Counted from the stretch's first letter, positions 16,550-25,507 are shown. The stretch is DNA of 64,000 bases from Brevibacillus parabrevis (GCF_003710905.1 NZ_RHHV01000001.1:34377-98376); one strand, 5' to 3'. Notes: generated from the sequence alone by a model not told the origin. Made by a program: numbers and translations.

Positions 16550-17275
16550 ATGGGAGATCATCCTGCTACAATCTTGATCGTGGACGACGAGGAGCGAATC
16601 AGGCGTATTTTGCGCATGTATCTGGAAAATGCGGGATATGTCGTGGATGAGGCAGAGGACGGATTCGCAGCGTTGAAACTGGTCAAACAGATCGATTATG
16701 ACCTCATCATACTCGATCTCATGATGCCCGGTATGGACGGGATCGAGCTGTGCTTGCGTCTGCGCGAAACAGATCCGGTGCCGATTGTCATCGTATCGGC
16801 CAGAGGGGAGCAGGCTGACCGCTTGCGAGGTTTTGAGGCGGGAGCCGATGATTATGTCGTCAAGCCGTTCAGCCCGCACGAGCTTGTATACAGAATCAAG
16901 GCCATCCTGCATCGGACTGCCAGTCTACAAGAAACAGGCAAAAAAAGCAGCGGCTCTCCTGTGGCGATCTCCTATCCTGACCTTTTGATCGAACCGCTGG
17001 CTCATCGGGTCACGGTCAGCGGAAAAACAGTGGGACTGGCTCCCAAAGAGTTTGAGCTGCTGTATTTTCTCGCGCTGCATCCCAATGAGACGTTTTCGCG
17101 GGAAGATTTGCTGCAAAATGTCTGGAATGACGAAACCGAGCGGGATTCCCGCACGGTTGACGCCCACGTGCGGAAAATCAGAAAAAAGCTGTCCCAGCGC
17201 TCCCCGGAAGCGGCGGGGATGATTACGACCGTCTGGGGCTGGGGCTATCAGTTGTGCGCTGAGAATCGCAAGTAA
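16550..17275 (+). CDS. OmpR-family response regulator, orphan
   Basis: This 241-residue regulator has a receiver domain (residues about 8-120) with the acidic pocket DDE near 12-14, phospho-acceptor Asp56 (LIILDLMMPG), and KPF near 105, then an OmpR/PhoB winged helix (about 140-238) with the loop FSREDLLQNVWNDE and DSRTVDAHVRKIRKKL. GCGAGGAGGGAG precedes the ATG at 16550. Such genes are normally followed by a histidine kinase gene, but here the next frame is a truncated amidohydrolase that begins ten bases after the stop. The kinase has therefore probably been lost by deletion, or signals in from elsewhere. The PepSY gene upstream may be a target. Confidence 0.88.
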   Translation: MGDHPATILIVDDEERIRRILRMYLENAGYVVDEAEDGFAALKLVKQIDYDLIILDLMMPGMDGIELCLRLRETDPVPIVIVSARGEQADRLRGFEAGADDYVVKPFSPHELVYRIKAILHRTASLQETGKKSSGSPVAISYPDLLIEPLAHRVTVSGKTVGLAPKEFELLYFLALHPNETFSREDLLQNVWNDETERDSRTVDAHVRKIRKKLSQRSPEAAGMITTVWGWGYQLCAENRK

Positions 17276-17285
17276 CGCCCGGATC

Positions 17286-18089
17286 GTGTCTGCTGCTGAC
17301 GAGCTGAGCGAGGATGGCATCGAGCGGGAAGACGCCAGAGGGCTGTTGGCTATGCCGACCTTGCTGGAAAAGCACGTCCACCTGGACAAGACACTGTTGG
17401 GCGAGGAATGGCGGGCAGTGATCCCGGCCGCAAACGTGATCGAGCGCTGCGAGATCGAAAAGCGGATTTTGCCGGGGCTTGCGACGTCCACCAAGGAACG
17501 AGCGGAAAACTTCCTTGCTGTCCTGCTGTCATACGGCTCCACCTATGTGCGTACTCATGTAGACATTTATCCGAAAGTAGGAATCTCCAACCTGGAGCAG
17601 GTTCAGGCGGCGCTTGCGACGTATGCGGATCGGCTGACGCACGAAATCGTCGCGTTCCCGCAGCACGGGCTGTTGCGCACCAAGGCGAAAGGACTCGTCA
17701 GGGAAGCGCTGCGGCAAGGGGCGACACACGTCGGCGGCGTGGACCCGGCGACAGTCGATCAGGACATTGAAGAGTCGCTCTATCAGATGGTCGATTTGGC
17801 TGTCGAAGCGGGGGCGGGTATCGATTTGCATTTGCACGACCACGGTCATCTCGGCACGTTCACCATGAAGCGGCTGGCAGCCATGACCACGGAGGCTGGT
17901 TTGCAGGGGCGAGTTGCGATCAGTCATGCTTTTGCCTTGGGCGACATTCCGGCGCAGGAAGCGGAAGAGATGGCAGCCGTGTTGCGGGAAGCGGGTATCT
18001 CCATCGTCACGAGCGTCCCGTATTTCCGAGTCATTCCGCCTGTTCCCCTTTTGCACAAAAATGGCGTGTCTGGCAGCGTGAACGAGTAA
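17286..18089 (+). pseudogene. Truncated cytosine-deaminase-like amidohydrolase
   Basis: The product resembles the middle of amidohydrolase-family deaminases: the metal site motif LLEKHVHLDKT, then YVRTHVD, the second metal histidines in DLHLHDHGH and the fourth-strand SHAFALG. It lacks the first 40 or so residues of the family (the frame is open but unmatched upstream, overlapping the response regulator gene) and ends at SVNE where about 120 further residues with the last metal-binding Asp would be expected. The frame has no good ribosome-binding site (GTG at 17286). Both ends therefore appear deleted and I call it a pseudogene. Its position directly behind the response regulator marks a deletion scar. 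Confidence 0.75.
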
Positions 18090-18109
18090 AGCAGCGAAGA
18101 AAGCAAAAA

Positions 18110-18154
18110 GCCAAAAAGCTGGCTTCCGTCATCGGCACGGGCCAGCTTTTTGGC
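18110..18154. terminator. Perfect 14-bp hairpin after the amidohydrolase remnant
   Basis: GCCAAAAAGCTGGC (18110-18123) pairs with GCCAGCTTTTTGGC (18141-18154). The T-run lies inside the stem in both orientations, so the structure could stop transcription from either side. Confidence 0.7.
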
Positions 18155-18221
18155 GTGTAGGATTTACTGTAGCTGTAGGAAATGCATGAATACACAGCGG
18201 TCGCATGTCGCTTCCAGCAGT

Positions 18222-18527
18222 TTATAGGGAGCGGTCCGCTTTCCACAGAGCGTATTTGTCAGGCAGGCAAACTGCACAGGGCCGATAGCCCGCAGCGACA
18301 GCGGTCTTTTCGTCAGCGAAAAATACGCGATGGGCTACATATCCTCCCCGTGCGATGGCACGCAGAGCGGAGGGGCAGTCCAGCCGTCCGTATATTTTTT
18401 TCCGCCGATAGCCACCGATTGTACCCGGAGTTTGGCTTCGATACAACCGACCGTCGCTTCCGAGAAGCAAGTACGTTTTTTCTTTGGCTGCACCGCTGTT
18501 CAGGTCGAATCTGCCAGAGAGATTCAT
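18222..18527 (-). CDS. Stand-alone Ada-like zinc-binding protein
   Basis: This 101-residue protein resembles the metal-binding N-terminal domain of Ada. The ligand pattern is visible: Cys51 (YGRLDC), His66 (AHRVFFADE), Cys84 and Cys87 (GYRPCAVCLP). In Ada the equivalent zinc site uses four cysteines, one of which accepts methyl groups from phosphotriesters; here one ligand is histidine, so repair activity is uncertain. The gene lies 10 bp after endonuclease IV on the same strand, within a cluster of alkylation-repair genes, so a DNA-damage role is likely by context. The start at 18527 (MNLSGRF) lacks a strong ribosome-binding site; an in-frame ATG at 18560 overlaps nfo and is an alternative. 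Confidence 0.72.
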   Translation of the reverse strand: MNLSGRFDLNSGAAKEKTYLLLGSDGRLYRSQTPGTIGGYRRKKIYGRLDCPSALRAIARGGYVAHRVFFADEKTAVAAGYRPCAVCLPDKYALWKADRSL

Positions 18528-18537
18528 GCAGCCTGGC

Positions 18538-19656
18538 TTACGAGAATTTCGGGATGGCAAACCAGGCGGTCAGGCGTTGATTCAGCTCTTCCTCGGAAAG
18601 CTCCGGGAACAAGCGTGCTTCGTGCGCCATGTCGTACAGTCGTTCCATCGGCTCGCGACCGTCCGCTTTTTTGGCTTTCGCGTCGTTTTTCAACAGATCC
18701 CAGATGCCGACGACATATTCGCGTCTGGTCACATCTTGCTTGCAGAAGAAGTAGTCCAGCCGCTCCACGTGATCCATAAATTCGTCGCCGAAGCGCTGTT
18801 CGATCTCGCCGCGCAGCAGGGCGATCTCGGCTTTGTACATCGGGCGCTCCTTGCCTTTTTCTTTTCCGATCCACGGTGTTTCCAGAACGAGCGGCAGGTG
18901 GCGGATTTTGTCGTGATTGACGATGTAGTTCATCGCGTCAAAGCCGATCAGCCCGGCACCGATTGGCGCATGGCGGTCTTTTCCGGCGCCGCGGAAGTTT
19001 TTGCTGTCGTTCAGGTGAACGACACTCAGGCGGTCCAGGCCGATGGTGCGGTCAAACTGCTCCAGCACACCGTCAAAATCGTTGACGATATCGTAGCCCG
19101 CATCGTGAATGTGGCACGTATCCATGCAGACGGCGAGCTTGCTGTTGTCTTCGACTTTTTCGATGATCGCGGCGAGTTCTTCGAAGCTGCGTCCGATCTC
19201 GGTTCCTTTTCCGGCCATGGTTTCCAGCGCGATCTTGACGTCAGTGTCTTTCACGCCGGCGAGAACTTCATTCAAGCCCTCGGCGATTCTGGCAATGCCG
19301 TACTCCGCGTCCTTGTCGGTATAGGCGCCGGGATGGAGCACGATGTTTTTGACGCCGATGTAGTCAGTCCGGCGAATTTCTTCTTGCAAAAAGCGGACAG
19401 CCAGTTCAAACGTGTCTTCTTTATAGGAGCCGAGATTGATAATGTAAGGGGCGTGCACGACAATTTCCTCGACGCCCTCTTTGGCCATGACAGCTTTGCC
19501 TTCTTCAATGTATTGGTCTTCGATCGGTTTGCGTCTTGTATTTTGCGGCGCTCCCGTATAAATCATGAACGTGCTAGAGCCGTAGGTGGCGGCTTCTTCT
19601 GCGGCATTGAGCAGACCTTTGCCGGAGAAGGAAACGTGCGAGCCTATTTTCAGCAT
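18538..19656 (-). CDS. nfo: Endonuclease IV (deoxyribonuclease IV, AP endonuclease)
   Basis: This TIM-barrel, trinuclear-zinc enzyme cuts the backbone 5' of abasic sites left by DNA glycosylases. The signature stretches are present: [58 protein letters not shown] and LVLETPW. The ATG at 19656 ([12 protein letters not shown]) is chosen; GGAGG precedes it by about ten bases, and the longer in-frame extension runs into alkA. The protein has 372 residues, about 75 more than most family members; the extra C-terminal part (from about residue 297, [20 protein letters not shown]) is conserved-looking helical sequence. It lies 20 bp after alkA, so the glycosylase and AP endonuclease are probably cotranscribed. 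Confidence 0.92.
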   Translation of the reverse strand: MLKIGSHVSFSGKGLLNAAEEAATYGSSTFMIYTGAPQNTRRKPIEDQYIEEGKAVMAKEGVEEIVVHAPYIINLGSYKEDTFELAVRFLQEEIRRTDYIGVKNIVLHPGAYTDKDAEYGIARIAEGLNEVLAGVKDTDVKIALETMAGKGTEIGRSFEELAAIIEKVEDNSKLAVCMDTCHIHDAGYDIVNDFDGVLEQFDRTIGLDRLSVVHLNDSKNFRGAGKDRHAPIGAGLIGFDAMNYIVNHDKIRHLPLVLETPWIGKEKGKERPMYKAEIALLRGEIEQRFGDEFMDHVERLDYFFCKQDVTRREYVVGIWDLLKNDAKAKKADGREPMERLYDMAHEARLFPELSEEELNQRLTAWFAIPKFS

Positions 19657-19676
19657 GCGAGTGAAACCTCCTTTGG

Positions 19677-20642
19677 TTAGTAGAGAAAACGCCATAAGTA
19701 AAAGGTGGCGTAAGACTCCCAGCCTGTCCAACTGCTGGACAGCGCCAGAATTTCGGCTTTGGTCGGTTTTGTCTCCGTACCCTGAACATATTTGATGGCA
19801 TTGTGCAGGCCGACATCGTCGATCGGAAAAGCAGACGGCATCCTCAGACAGCGCATGAGGACATAGTTGGCTGTCCACGGACCAATCCCGCGAATGCTGA
19901 TCAGCTTTTTCTCCGCCTTTTTACAATCTCCTCCGTCCCATAATAGCTCTTTCGATAGTTTCCCTTCAACGATGAGTTGTGCAACACCGATCAAATACTC
20001 GCACTTTTTCGTGGTCATCCGCAGCGCTTCCAGGTCTTGCACGGTAAGTTCGGCGATCACTTGCGGCGCAGGATGCACCCAAAAAGTTCGCCCTGCGTGC
20101 TCGACCCGTTGCCCGAAGCTTTCCACGAGACGTCTTTTCAACGTATAGGCATACGTCAGGTTGATTTGCTGTCCGATAATCCCCCAGCTCATCGCTTCAA
20201 ACAGGTCGGGGATGCCCATATTTTTCAGCCCGTAGTAAGAAGCGACAGCGTTTTTTAACAAGGCATCGTTTTGGGCCAGGTCGTAAAACTTTGTCAGATT
20301 GGTTCCCAGATCAAACCAGTCGTAAACGTACTGCGCTACTTGGGCGCGTACATTTGGCGGCGGAGCGTCTCCGAGAAAACGAACAGACAGCTGCCCGTCA
20401 TCGTCGGCGCGAATTTCTACGACAGGGATGTCGCCGTCAACAGGAATCGCTTTGTACAGCCGATCTCCTTCAATCTGGTATAGGCACTCGTTGTTGCTGC
20501 GCGACAAGTAATGGAGGTTTTGGGAAAATGAAAAAGGTTGTTCGGTATGCAGGATCAGTTCCTTCTTATTATCGACCCAAGCGTTGGCAGGTAGACATTG
20601 GCGTGGCAATTCCGTATATATTCGTTTGTTTGTATTCATCAT
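19677..20642 (-). CDS. alkA: DNA-3-methyladenine glycosylase II (AlkA type)
   Basis: This helix-hairpin-helix GPD glycosylase removes alkylated purines. The N-terminal domain (to about residue 120) is AlkA-like, followed by [17 protein letters not shown], the hairpin [17 protein letters not shown], and the catalytic aspartate in [11 protein letters not shown] (near residue 275). The 321-residue length suits Bacillus-type AlkA. The ATG at 20642 follows AAAGGAGG; a second ATG three bases later is equivalent. It is divergent from adaA with a 137-bp gap, the same pairing as in B. subtilis, and is followed by nfo. Induction by methylated AdaA acting on the intergenic region is expected from the known adaptive response. 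Confidence 0.9.
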   Translation of the reverse strand: MMNTNKRIYTELPRQCLPANAWVDNKKELILHTEQPFSFSQNLHYLSRSNNECLYQIEGDRLYKAIPVDGDIPVVEIRADDDGQLSVRFLGDAPPPNVRAQVAQYVYDWFDLGTNLTKFYDLAQNDALLKNAVASYYGLKNMGIPDLFEAMSWGIIGQQINLTYAYTLKRRLVESFGQRVEHAGRTFWVHPAPQVIAELTVQDLEALRMTTKKCEYLIGVAQLIVEGKLSKELLWDGGDCKKAEKKLISIRGIGPWTANYVLMRCLRMPSAFPIDDVGLHNAIKYVQGTETKPTKAEILALSSSWTGWESYATFYLWRFLY

Positions 20643-20779
20643 CAAACAGCCTCCTTTTGGCACTCTCTTAGTTGTATCGCAAGAAAAGCTGGACTGTCAT
20701 TTCGTTATCTTGCTATTTTATTTACAACAGAGCACGAAGCGGTTCGCTTGGGGGTATACTGACGGTGGAGGTGGGCAAC

Positions 20780-21337
20780 ATGGAGCTTGGGATTACAGAG
20801 GAGCGATGGCAAGCCATCATCAATAACGATGCGACCTATGATCAGCAGTTTTTTTACGCGGTGAAGACGACGGGCATTTTTTGTCGCCCATCGTGCAAGT
20901 CGAAGCCGCCGAGATGGGGAAATGTGCGGATATTTGAACAGGCGAGCGAGGCGATTCGCGAGGAGTTTCGCCCGTGCAAAAGGTGCAAGCCGACGGGTCA
21001 GCGCCTGCCGGATCGCGAATGGGTCGCACAAATGACGCAATATATCGACTCTCACTACACCGAAAAGCTGAGCTTGGCCCATCTGGCAGACATGTGCCAC
21101 GGCAGCCCCTACCATTTGCATCGCACGTTCAAGCGAATCAAGGAAATGACGCCTGTGGAATACATTCAGCAGAAACGGCTGGACAAGGCAAAAGAGCTTT
21201 TGGCTCAATCAAACAAGTCAATCGCCGCGATTTCCACGGAGGTCGGCATGCCAAACACGCCGTACTTCATTACGCTGTTCAAAAAGACGACAGGGAGCAC
21301 CCCCAGCGAATACCGTCAATTGCACTTGAAGCAATAA
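20780..21337 (+). CDS. adaA: AdaA: methylphosphotriester-DNA methyltransferase and AraC-type activator
   Basis: The 185-residue protein combines an Ada zinc domain (Cys35, Cys39, Cys66, Cys69; FCRPSCKSKPP and RPCKRCKP) with an AraC-type helix-turn-helix (about residues 85-180, PYHLHRTFKRIKEMTPVEY and VGMPNTPYFITLFKK). Cys35 would accept a methyl group from DNA phosphotriesters and convert the protein into an activator, as known for Ada and AdaA. There is no C-terminal O6-methylguanine transferase domain, so it is the AdaA form. The ATG at 20780 follows GGTGGAGGTGGG; an in-frame GTG at 20765 is possible. It is divergent from alkA, its expected target. No adaB-like gene lies in the window. Confidence 0.9.
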   Translation: MELGITEERWQAIINNDATYDQQFFYAVKTTGIFCRPSCKSKPPRWGNVRIFEQASEAIREEFRPCKRCKPTGQRLPDREWVAQMTQYIDSHYTEKLSLAHLADMCHGSPYHLHRTFKRIKEMTPVEYIQQKRLDKAKELLAQSNKSIAAISTEVGMPNTPYFITLFKKTTGSTPSEYRQLHLKQ

Positions 21338-21444
21338 TTTTGAGAAGGCTGCGAAAAAGATATGGTATCTTGGAAGAAGGGGCATGGCAAAGCCGCATGC
21401 AAACAATCGCAGCCTACTCAGCTGGAAAAAGGGGACCTGTCGAC

Positions 21445-22545
21445 ATGGAAGATCAGAAAACGTTGCTGCAAGCATTCAATCAGACGACCTATCAGTTAGC
21501 TGGGCACAGCAAGAGAGATATCCGCCAATTGCAGCTTGTTTTTCAGGAGCTGGATGGCGACCTCCAGGCGGATGTGTACGGAACGGGAGCGGTCATCGAG
21601 AATTTTCAGCATAAAATGGCAAAATATTTGGGAAAAGAATCCGCCGTCTTTTTCCCGAGCGGTACGATGGCACAGCAAATCGCCATGCGCATCTGGTCCG
21701 AGGAAAAAGGCATCAACCGGGTGGCGTACCATCCGCTTTGCCATCTGGAGATTCATGAAGAGGAAGGGCTGCGCAAGCTCCACGGCATCGACGCGGTGCT
21801 GCTTGCGGACAAACACCGGGTAATTGCGCTGGACGATGTCCTCGGCATGACGGAGGAGATTTCCTGCCTGCTATTGGAACTCCCGCAGCGTGAAATCGGC
21901 GGACAACTGCCGTCCTACGAGGAGCTGCAAGCAATCTCGCGCCACTGCAAGGAAAAAGGCATCCGCTTGCATCTGGATGGAGCAAGGCTTCTGGAAATTT
22001 TGCCATACTATCAGAAAACGGCCGAGGAAGTATGCGCGTTGTTCGATAGTGTCTATATCTCGATGTACAAAGGAGTCGGCGGCATCGCCGGAGCGATTTT
22101 GGCCGGAGACGAGACTTTCACGAAAGAGGCCGTGATCTGGAAAAGGCGCCATGGCGGCGATCTGATCAGCTTGTATCCGTACATTTTGACTGCCGAAGCC
22201 AACTTTGAAGCGAGAAAGGGCAAGTTCGGCGAGTATTACGAGCAGGCCAAAGACCTCGCCGGCAGATACAACCAATGCCACGGCGTCACCACCATCCCTG
22301 CCGTACCTGTATCAAACATGTTCCATGTGCATGTCCGTTTGCCCAAAGAGCGTTTCGAGCAAATTCTTCTTTCCATTTGCGAGGAGACAGGCGTAGGAAT
22401 CTCCCATTATGCGCGGAAGGTAGACGAGCATTCCAGCTACTACGAAGTGAGCATAGGCGATCGCTATGCGAACGTTCCCGCAGAAAAGCTGGCAAGCGTC
22501 TTTCAGGTGCTCGATCAGAAGCTGAGAGAGGCGTGCCAGGAATAG
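21445..22545 (+). CDS. PLP-dependent threonine-aldolase-like beta-eliminating lyase
   Basis: This 366-residue fold-type I PLP enzyme resembles low-specificity L-threonine aldolases, which split threonine into glycine and acetaldehyde. Recognisable parts are DVYGTGAVIENFQHKMAKYLG, FFPSGTMAQQIA (cofactor phosphate loop), HLDGARLLE (PLP-ring aspartate) and the Schiff-base Lys209 in SMYKGVGGIAG. The ATG at 21445 is preceded by AAAAAGGGGAC. A much longer open frame extends back across adaA but is the wrong frame for that gene and has no family match. It stands 107 bp after adaA and 12 bp before a GNAT remnant. The substrate may be a hydroxy-amino acid other than threonine. Confidence 0.85.
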   Translation: MEDQKTLLQAFNQTTYQLAGHSKRDIRQLQLVFQELDGDLQADVYGTGAVIENFQHKMAKYLGKESAVFFPSGTMAQQIAMRIWSEEKGINRVAYHPLCHLEIHEEEGLRKLHGIDAVLLADKHRVIALDDVLGMTEEISCLLLELPQREIGGQLPSYEELQAISRHCKEKGIRLHLDGARLLEILPYYQKTAEEVCALFDSVYISMYKGVGGIAGAILAGDETFTKEAVIWKRRHGGDLISLYPYILTAEANFEARKGKFGEYYEQAKDLAGRYNQCHGVTTIPAVPVSNMFHVHVRLPKERFEQILLSICEETGVGISHYARKVDEHSSYYEVSIGDRYANVPAEKLASVFQVLDQKLREACQE

Positions 22546-22557
22546 AAGGGAGCTTCC

Positions 22558-22767
22558 ATGACTGTAGCGAATGGATTTTGGATCAGACCGTATGAGCAAG
22601 ACGACTTTCCTGCTATCGCCGCTTATTGCTTGCCGGAAGAGCAGGCTATTTATACTTCGCTGCCAGTTGACGTCGTTGCGGTCTCGCAAGCGAATGCCGA
22701 GCAGCGAGCTTTTGTCGTGTATGGCGAGGAATGGATTTTTCATCTTGCCTTGCCCAAAGACAGGTAG
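22558..22767 (+). pseudogene. N-terminal fragment of a GNAT acetyltransferase
   Basis: The 69-codon frame looks like the first two strands and helix of a GNAT protein (IRPYEQDDFPAIAAYCLPEEQ and onward) and stops just where the central strand and acetyl-CoA site would begin. A neighbouring frame reads GFFILPC at the same place, suggesting a frameshift in addition to the loss of the 3' part. AAGGGAGC precedes the ATG at 22558. The remaining product could not bind acetyl-CoA. Confidence 0.6.
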
Positions 22768-22832
22768 GTAGGAAAGCAGCCCATCGGGGGTACACTAGCG
22801 AAATAGGCTGAAAAGTAATCAGGAGGTTCCTT

Positions 22833-23219
22833 ATGCGAATCAGTTTGGCGAGTGTTTTTGTAGACGATCAGGAAAAGGCGCAAAAGTTTTATACGGAGAT
22901 ACTCGGCTTCGTGACCAAAATGGACATTCCGATGGGAGGAGCCAAGTGGCTGACAGTGGTGTCTCCGGAAGAGCCGGACGGTGTACAGTTGCTTCTGGAG
23001 CCGAACGGAAATCCGGCTGCATCGACCTACCAAAAAGCGATTTTTGAGCAAAACATCCCTGCGACGGCGTTTGAAGTGAGTGACGTCAACAAAGAGTACG
23101 AGCGCTTGACTCAGCTCGGCGTAGTTTTCAAGACGCCTCCGACCGAGGCTGGAAACGTGATCCTCGCCGTTTTGAACGATACGTGCGGGAACCTGATCCA
23201 GATTTATCAGATGGCGTGA
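22833..23219 (+). CDS. VOC-superfamily (glyoxalase/bleomycin-resistance fold) protein
   Basis: This 128-residue protein shows the paired beta-alpha-beta-beta-beta modules of the VOC fold: ASVFVDDQEKAQKFYTEILGF at the start, QLLLEPNG in the middle, and AVLNDTCGNLIQIYQM at the end, where the final acidic metal ligand of true glyoxalase I is a glutamine. Such small proteins are often resistance or isomerase enzymes, but here the metal site looks incomplete. CAGGAGG precedes the ATG at 22833. It stands alone between the GNAT remnant and a convergent LuxR gene, with a shared terminator hairpin after it. No specific function is assigned. Confidence 0.82.
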   Translation: MRISLASVFVDDQEKAQKFYTEILGFVTKMDIPMGGAKWLTVVSPEEPDGVQLLLEPNGNPAASTYQKAIFEQNIPATAFEVSDVNKEYERLTQLGVVFKTPPTEAGNVILAVLNDTCGNLIQIYQMA

Positions 23220-23227
23220 TTGGAACA

Positions 23228-23276
23228 ACAAGCAGCCCGATTGCACCGGAATAGTGGTGCGACCAGGCTGCTGTTC
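23228..23276. terminator. Bidirectional terminator between convergent genes
   Basis: AGCAGCC (23231-23237) pairs with GGCTGCT (23266-23272), with an inner TTGCACC/GGTGCGA stem. It lies between the VOC gene and the end of the LuxR-type gene. Confidence 0.65.
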
Positions 23277-24366
23277 ATTTCCCTTCGCTTGCCTCCACGC
23301 CGAATCTCGAAAACAGCTGCCAGATCAACTCGCGTCTGCTGGATACGCCTGTTTTCACGAAAATCGACTTCAAATGATCCTGCACCGTGTAGGCAGAGAT
23401 GTGCAGCCTGTGCGCAAGCTCTTTGGTAGAGAAGCCGCGCACGATCAGAGCGAGCAGCTGTTTTTCACGCTCGGACAATCCGTAAGCCTCGCACACAATC
23501 GGAAGAATATCGGCTGGCTTGGCCGGGCTGAACAAAACCGCCAGATGGACAGCGCCGTCCTGGCCGTGCAGCGGACTTGCTTGAATCGCGACATAAGGGC
23601 CATCCGGCATGCGGATGCACACTTTTGCCATGGACGCTTTCGGATCAGACTCGTTCAATTGCGCCAACGCCCGGGAGCAGACAGCTCGCACTGGTCGCGG
23701 CAAGGTGCGGCGATCGATCGACTCCCACTTGCGCAAAAGCGAGAGCCATCTGTCTGCGGTCGTGTTGGCCGATTGGATCGCCAATTGATCAGACATGAGC
23801 AAAATCCCCGTCTCTTCCTCCATCCAGGAAGTCTCCTCGGCAGGCAGGGACAGGCTCGTTTTTCGCAGCTGGTAGGCGATCAACGGTGCCAGCTCCGCCA
23901 TCCACTCGCGCTCTTCCTCGCTAAAAAAAGGCCGCCCCTGAAAGCGAAACAACGTCAAAAATCCCCAGCAAGCTCCATCGTACTTGAGCGCCGCACGCAG
24001 TTCATCGGCAAATCCGGCAGGGAACAGGACATGGCGGTAACGCGCGCTGCGCACAAGCTCGCCTCCGGTTGCCTGATGAAGCGTGGCGACCGCTTCTGCT
24101 GACTGGCTCAACTGATCGTACCGATTGAAGTCTTCACGCAGGTACTCATATTCAAAAATCCCGTGATGAATCGCCTCAATCCCGTCCTCGGTTATGGCCC
24201 CTGTAGACAGAAGCGTCTGCGGGTCTACCGCCGTGCAGCACGCCCCGTCAAAAGGCACGAACTCCCGCAGCTCCTGCAAAAGCGCCGTCCGGTAGTCCTG
24301 AGAAGAGGAATGCCGCTTTGCCAGAGTCAGCAGTTTTCGTTTGCTTGCTTCCCATTTTGCATTCAT
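23275..24366 (-). CDS. LuxR-family transcriptional regulator with an N-terminal sensor region
   Basis: This 363-residue protein ends in a LuxR/GerE helix-turn-helix (about residues 295-350: YGLSEREKQLLALIVRGFS, KELAHRLHISAYTVQDHLKSI). The N-terminal 200 residues look GAF-like (VPFDGACCTAVDP, FSEEEREWMAELAPLIAYQL). The ATG at 24366 follows AGGAGAGC on its strand. It is divergent from a six-gene Fur-box operon, so it is the obvious candidate for a local regulator, perhaps responding to a metabolite or metal complex. No receiver domain is present, so it is not a two-component regulator. It could also be unlinked to the operon functionally; that link is inference. Confidence 0.82.
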   Translation of the reverse strand: MNAKWEASKRKLLTLAKRHSSSQDYRTALLQELREFVPFDGACCTAVDPQTLLSTGAITEDGIEAIHHGIFEYEYLREDFNRYDQLSQSAEAVATLHQATGGELVRSARYRHVLFPAGFADELRAALKYDGACWGFLTLFRFQGRPFFSEEEREWMAELAPLIAYQLRKTSLSLPAEETSWMEEETGILLMSDQLAIQSANTTADRWLSLLRKWESIDRRTLPRPVRAVCSRALAQLNESDPKASMAKVCIRMPDGPYVAIQASPLHGQDGAVHLAVLFSPAKPADILPIVCEAYGLSEREKQLLALIVRGFSTKELAHRLHISAYTVQDHLKSIFVKTGVSSRRELIWQLFSRFGVEASEGK

Positions 24367-24454
24367 CTGTGCTCTCCTGTGCGTATAGATTCAGCGGATT
24401 CGCAGAAAAATCCCATATTTGTGGGATGGTGCTCCTATCGTGCATCTCTATAAT

Positions 24455-24469
24455 TGAGAATAATTCTTA
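24455..24469. promoter_or_regulatory. Fur-box-like inverted repeat before the ABC/methyltransferase operon
   Basis: TGAGAATAATTCTTA fits the Bacillus 7-1-7 Fur consensus (TGATAATNATTATCA) at 11 of 14 positions and is itself a near-perfect inverted repeat. It lies 43 bp before the lipoprotein start and between the divergent genes. Weaker than the boxes at 47954, 52081 and 53873; a PerR or Zur site is an alternative. Confidence 0.6.
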
Positions 24470-24511
24470 ATGAAGAGATGCCAAAAGTCAACGAGGAGTT
24501 GGAGAATTGCT

Positions 24512-25507
24512 ATGAAATCCATTTACCGCCACGCTACCCGCATGTTTGCAAGCAGTCTGGCTGCGCTGATTCTTTTGACTGGTTGCGCCACAACGAACAC
24601 GGCAACTAACATAGCCGAGCAGCCGGGGCCTGCTGCCAGCCCTGCCGCGATCACGCTGCTTACGCCCAAGGCACCGTCTCTGATTCCTGCCGTCTATATG
24701 GAAAAGACAGAGGCAGACGGTACGTTCCAAATAGCCAAATGGGATTCCATAGAGCAACTGCTGGCTGGCATACAGGGCAATGAAGCGCCATTGTACGCTG
24801 CTCCGATCAATGTCGGGGCCAATCTGTACGCAAAGGGAATGCCGATCCAGCTGCTTCACGTCAACACGTACGGCTCGATGTATTTGATTTCACTTGACCC
24901 AAACGTGCGCGAGCTTTCGCAATTGAGCAACGAGACGGTCTATATCCCGGGGCAAAGCGGGCCGCCCGATATTTTGACGCAACATCTGCTTGCCAAAAAA
25001 GGACTGCAAGGCAAAGTGAACCTGGCCTACGGCGTAATTCCGGACATCATGCAGCAACTGGCGGCGGGCACAATCAAGCACGCTGTGTTGCCTGAGCCTG
25101 TACTGAGTGGCTTTCGGATGAAAACAAAAGGGAAAGTGAGCGAAGTCGTCGATTTTCAAAAAGAGTGGCAGGCTGAGTTCGGACAAGACTTGCCGCAAAC
25201 GGCCGTTTTCGTCAATCGCGACTGGGCCAAAACGCATGCAGCGGATATCGCCCGCTTCGAACAGTCGTATCAGGAGGCTGTCCGGCAGGTCAACCAGCAA
25301 GCGGGCGAGACATTGAAAATCGCGGCAGAAGAGTTTGGCATGCCAGAGGCGGTGCTGGCTTCTGCTCTGCCCAAAATTACGCTGCTTTATAAGGACGCGC
25401 AGACAGCCAAACCGGAAGTGGAGCGTTACCTGGGCGTTCTGTTGCAAATCGCTCCCGATTCGATTGGAGGATCAGTGCCAGATGCCGATTTTTACTACGG
25501 CTCGTAA
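24512..25507 (+). CDS. Substrate-binding lipoprotein of a NitT/TauT-like ABC importer
   Basis: This 331-residue protein has a lipoprotein signal (lipobox LLTGC, Cys25) and a periplasmic-binding fold of the NitT/TauT/SsuA type: a short ITLLTPKAPSLIPAVYM start, ...LYAAPINVGANLYAKG, and PDILTQHLLAKKGLQ, with candidate ligand residues not assignable by eye. Known relatives bind sulfonates, nitrate, thiamine precursors or aromatic compounds. The ATG at 24512 follows GAGGAGTTGGAG. The end overlaps the permease gene by 26 bases. A Fur-like box lies upstream, so iron or a similar metal probably controls the operon, which is unusual for this transporter class and hints at a metal-linked ligand. Confidence 0.85.
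   Translation: MKSIYRHATRMFASSLAALILLTGCATTNTATNIAEQPGPAASPAAITLLTPKAPSLIPAVYMEKTEADGTFQIAKWDSIEQLLAGIQGNEAPLYAAPINVGANLYAKGMPIQLLHVNTYGSMYLISLDPNVRELSQLSNETVYIPGQSGPPDILTQHLLAKKGLQGKVNLAYGVIPDIMQQLAAGTIKHAVLPEPVLSGFRMKTKGKVSEVVDFQKEWQAEFGQDLPQTAVFVNRDWAKTHAADIARFEQSYQEAVRQVNQQAGETLKIAAEEFGMPEAVLASALPKITLLYKDAQTAKPEVERYLGVLLQIAPDSIGGSVPDADFYYGS

Noticed and set aside
19657..19878. N-terminal extension of endonuclease IV
   Set aside because: It lies within alkA in another frame; MLKIGSHVS at 19656 is the standard start with GGAGG before it.
20974..21444. N-terminal extension of the threonine-aldolase-like gene back into adaA
   Set aside because: The extension is in a different frame from adaA and has no family resemblance; the ATG at 21445 gives the normal enzyme start.
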